Part shown: positions 30,599 to 32,812 of the stretch, one piece after another
Layout of the letters: each line of letters opens with the position of its first letter
How positions within the stretch are numbered: the stretch's first letter is position 1
DNA from: Pseudonocardia sp.
GTDB lineage: Bacteria; Actinomycetota; Actinomycetes; Mycobacteriales; Pseudonocardiaceae
Direction: 5' to 3'
Length of the DNA: 32,812 nt
Assembly (NCBI GenBank): GCA_016794615.1
Contig: JAEUJO010000181.1
Span: 1 to 32,812, forward strand
Position numbers and translations under genes: made by a program
Notes under the pieces: generated by a model
Database searches by the model: none
The model's input: the letters and a program-made list of their open reading frames with translations, nothing else
What the model was told of the DNA's origin: nothing

Positions 30599-30964
30599 GG
30601 GCTCCCCAGGGAGGACTGCGCCGGCCGAGCCGGTGCGTCACGTGGCCTCCGGACTCGGCCCGGCCGTGGCGGAGGCCGAGCCGTCTCCTCTCTTTCGCAC
30701 TCGGACAGCACGAACCCGATCCGCCGGCCTCGTCCCGCAGCCGGGGGATCGGGCGGTGTCACCTCCCGTTCCGACATGCCATCTGCGTCTATCGTGGACG
30801 GCCGCAATCGGCACGACCATCAGGGCTGACACCCATTCGTGCTGGCACGAGAGCCGCCTTCGGCCCGGCGGCCACCGCCGGAATGGGTGCTGGACCCAAT
30901 GGTCCTTCCCGACGAAGCCGACGACCCTGTTCCTCACGCACTGCACGATGGACGGGAGGTGGTC
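30599..30964. other. Intergenic region with CACCCATTC repeats and possible promoter
   Basis: No convincing gene is seen in these 366 bp. CACCCATTC at 30830-30838 is inverted as GAATGGGTG at 30881-30889 and recurs at 31203-31211 before nfeD. A small perfect hairpin (GGACC-CAAT-GGTCC) lies at 30892-30905. TATCGT at 30790-30795 could be a plus-strand -10 for the DUF3040-like/nfeD/SPFH genes, with no clear -35. Confidence 0.5.
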
Positions 30965-31126
30965 ATGACGCTCTCACGCCGCGACGAGGAGATCCTGGAC
31001 GAGATCGCGGACCGGCTGGCCGAGCAGGATCCGACGCTGATCGCCGAGTTCGCCCGGCCGTGGGCCGCCCGGGGCGCGCGGCGGGCCTCTGGCCAGAATG
31101 CCGCGCCGGAGCCACGGTCACGCTGA
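30965..31126 (+). CDS. Short DUF3040-like protein
   Basis: This 53-residue product starts MTLSRRDEEILDEIADRLAE and continues QDPTLIAEFARP. This resembles the N-terminal helix of actinobacterial DUF3040 proteins (LS..E..IL..IE..L...DP). Usual family members are about twice as long and have two membrane helices; this one ends in a short basic tail without them, so it is a natural short form or a remnant. GGGAGG five bases before the ATG supports translation. An in-frame GTG at 30839 would add 42 unremarkable residues. It lies 111 bp before nfeD on the same strand. Confidence 0.6.
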   Translation: MTLSRRDEEILDEIADRLAEQDPTLIAEFARPWAARGARRASGQNAAPEPRSR

Positions 31127-31237
31127 GCACCGCCGGCCGCCCGTGCCCGGGCATCGGCGATCCCGCCGCCGGCCGGGCAGCACCCTCCGACCCGGCCGGC
31201 GGCACCCATTCATCGGAGGCGATCTCGGGAGGACGGC

Positions 31238-31669
31238 GTGGATCCGTGGGTGCTCTGGCTGATCCTCGCGATGCTGCTGGGTGCCATCGAGATCGCGACG
31301 TTGACCGCCGCGTTCGGCCTGCTCGGCGGGGCCGCCCTGGTCGCCTCCCTGGTTGCGGCGGTCGGCCTGCCGCCTGTCCTGCAGCTGCTCGCCTTCGCCC
31401 TCGCGGCCGCCGCGGGCCTCGTGCTCGGCCGCCCGCTCGCCCAGCGGCACCTGCTCGCGCCGCGGCAGGACGGGTTCGGCATCGACGCCCTGGTCGGGCG
31501 CAGCGCCGAGACCGTGACCGAGGTGTCCGGCCACGGCGGCCGGATCCGCATCGACAACGACGAGTGGACCGCCCGCCCCTACGACGACTCCCTGGTGATC
31601 CCGGCGGGGTCGACCGTGCACGTCATGGAGATCCGAGGCGCCACCGCCCTCGTCTACCCGGGAGAGTGA
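31238..31669 (+). CDS. NfeD-like membrane protein
   Basis: This 143-residue NfeD1b-type protein lacks the protease domain of long NfeD forms. Hydrophobic helices cover about residues 4-65 (VLWLILAMLLGAIEIATLTAAFGLLGG, then VLQLLAFALAAAAGLVLG). A C-terminal OB-fold-like domain follows (about 80-143: GIDALVGRSAETVTEV, GRIRIDNDEWTARPYDD, IPAGSTVHVMEIRGATALVYP). GGGAGGA before GTG 31238 sets the start. Five bases separate it from the SPFH gene; this pairing is standard, with NfeD and the stomatin-like protein acting together in membrane organisation. Confidence 0.93.
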   Translation: MDPWVLWLILAMLLGAIEIATLTAAFGLLGGAALVASLVAAVGLPPVLQLLAFALAAAAGLVLGRPLAQRHLLAPRQDGFGIDALVGRSAETVTEVSGHGGRIRIDNDEWTARPYDDSLVIPAGSTVHVMEIRGATALVYPGE

Positions 31670-31674
31670 GAACC

Positions 31675-32721
31675 GTGCCCCCGCTGGAACCCGCGCTGAT
31701 CGCCGCGCTCGTCCTCGCCGTGCTCATCGTGCTCGTCGTCGTCCGCGCGGTGCGGATCGTGCCGCAGGCCCGCGCCCGCAACGTCGAGCGCCTCGGGCGC
31801 TACCAGCGCACCTTGGCGCCCGGGCTGAACTTCGTGATCCCCTTCGTCGACCGCGTCTACCCGGCGATCGACCTGCGCGAGCAGGTCGTCTCCTTCGTCC
31901 CGCAGCCGGTGATCACCGAGGACAACCTCGTCGTCGAGATCGACACCGTGCTGTACTTCCAGGTCACCGACCCCCGCTCGGCCGCCTACGAGATCGCCAG
32001 CTACCTGCAGGCCGTCGAACACCTGACCGTCACCACCCTGCGCAATGTCGTCGGCTCGATGGACCTGGAGAGGACACTGACCTCCCGCGACAGCATCAAC
32101 AACCAGCTTCGCGGCGTCCTCGACGACGCCACCGGCCGCTGGGGCCTGCGCGTCAACCGGGTGGAGATCAAGGCCATCGACCCGCCGCAGAGCATCAAGG
32201 ACGCCATGGAGAAGCAGATGCGGGCCGAACGCGACAAGCGGGCCGCGATCCTGTCCGCCGAAGGCCATCGCCAGTCCCAGATCCTCACGGCCGAGGGCGA
32301 CAAGCAGGGCGCCGTCCTGCGCGCCGAGGGCAGCCGGAGCGCCGCGATCCTTCAGGCGGAGGGCGAGGCCCGGGCGATCGACCAGGTCTTCTCCGCGGTG
32401 CACCGCAACGACCCCGACCCCACGCTGCTCGCCTACCAGTACCTGCAGATGCTGCCCCGGCTCGCCCAGGGCCAGGGCAACACCTTCTGGGTCATCCCCA
32501 GCGAGGTCACCACCGCGCTGCGGGACGTGTCGAAGGCCTTCACCGAGCACCTGCCGCCCACCGCCGCCTCCGTTCCCCCCGCTGACGCCGCCGCGTCACG
32601 GGCCGCCGAGGACGCCGGCGAACCGGCTGACGCCGCGGTCGCTGACGCCGCGGTACCGGCCGGCACACCGCAACCGGTGGGGCACGGGGCACCGGACGCT
32701 CCTCCCCGCCCGACCGGCTGA
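31675..32721 (+). CDS. SPFH/stomatin-like membrane scaffold (slipin type)
   Basis: This 348-residue protein has one N-terminal membrane helix (about 6-23) and an SPFH/PHB domain (about 25-185: RIVPQARARNVERLGRYQRT, INFVIPFVDRVYP-like NFVIPFVDRVYP, LREQVVSFVPQPVITEDN). A coiled segment follows (MEKQMRAERDKRAAILSAEG, RQSQILTAEGDKQ, AEGEARA) and then a C-terminal helix with LLAYQYLQMLPRLAQG and FWVIPSE. The last 55 residues are an Ala/Pro/Asp-rich tail encoded partly by a 15-bp duplicated GCTGACGCCGCGGT unit near 32626-32655. It is expected to oligomerise in the membrane with NfeD. Confidence 0.94.
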   Translation: MPPLEPALIAALVLAVLIVLVVVRAVRIVPQARARNVERLGRYQRTLAPGLNFVIPFVDRVYPAIDLREQVVSFVPQPVITEDNLVVEIDTVLYFQVTDPRSAAYEIASYLQAVEHLTVTTLRNVVGSMDLERTLTSRDSINNQLRGVLDDATGRWGLRVNRVEIKAIDPPQSIKDAMEKQMRAERDKRAAILSAEGHRQSQILTAEGDKQGAVLRAEGSRSAAILQAEGEARAIDQVFSAVHRNDPDPTLLAYQYLQMLPRLAQGQGNTFWVIPSEVTTALRDVSKAFTEHLPPTAASVPPADAAASRAAEDAGEPADAAVADAAVPAGTPQPVGHGAPDAPPRPTG

Positions 32722-32752
32722 CGACATCCGCGATGGCCGGCTCGCGGTCGCC

Positions 32753-32782
32753 CGAGCACGTCGAGCGGCTCGGCCGTGCTCG
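32753..32782 (+). terminator. Hairpin after the SPFH gene
   Basis: CGAGCACG (32753-32760) pairs perfectly with CGTGCTCG (32775-32782) over a 14-base loop, 31 bases after the stop. Nothing else was seen in the last 91 bp. Confidence 0.5.
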
Positions 32783-32812
32783 AGACCGGCCGTCATCCGA
32801 CCGGCACGGGGG

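Overview
The window is chromosomal DNA from a high-GC actinobacterium. GTG starts are common, many promoters look leaderless, and the gene content is typical of the class: ergothioneine synthesis, MptB, acVLRF1, and an actinobacterial SUF operon with SufR and SufT. From remembered gene order, the block acnA / acnR / small HTH gene / ABC-F / SUF operon / sufR / mptB / ABC exporter / ctaA matches Mycobacterium tuberculosis Rv1475c to Rv1456c. The sequence character suggests Pseudonocardiales, possibly Pseudonocardia; that placement is inference.

Layout. 31-2874: aconitase (acnA). 3158-6643: egtA-egtB-egtC on the minus strand (ergothioneine, without egtD or egtE). 6788-7372: the aconitase repressor acnR. 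7408-8889: a DHA2 drug exporter. 9052-12836: a tightly coupled four-gene minus-strand operon made of an M6-type metalloprotease with a Lys/Glu repeat tail, an ATP-grasp-like protein without a recognisable core, an intact RimK-like ATP-grasp ligase and a small unknown protein. 12837-13346: a relic of an IS630-type transposase and AT-rich repeats. 13347-15462: a small HTH protein and an ABC-F ATPase. 15635-17728: divergent acVLRF1 and lycopene cyclase genes. 17782-24306: sufR-B-D-C-S-U-T. 24412-29050: mptB, an ABC exporter pair and ctaA. 29087-30598: a CPA2 antiporter. 30965-32721: a short DUF3040-like gene, then nfeD and an SPFH protein.

Much of the window concerns iron-sulfur, redox and heme biology. 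AcnA needs a 4Fe-4S cluster and AcnR controls it in relatives. SUF builds clusters and SufR senses them. Ergothioneine is a redox buffer and CtaA makes heme A. The egt genes and the M6/ATP-grasp operon break an otherwise conserved acnA-acnR-HTH-ABC-F neighbourhood. A 25-bp near-identical repeat lies at each outer edge of the interrupted region (3041-3065 and 13144-13168).

The best candidate for something undescribed is the M6 / ATP-grasp-like / ATP-grasp / small-protein operon. Its proposed logic is that the ligase modifies the metalloprotease's repeat tail; that is a hypothesis. I saw no rRNA, tRNA, CRISPR array or intact mobile element.
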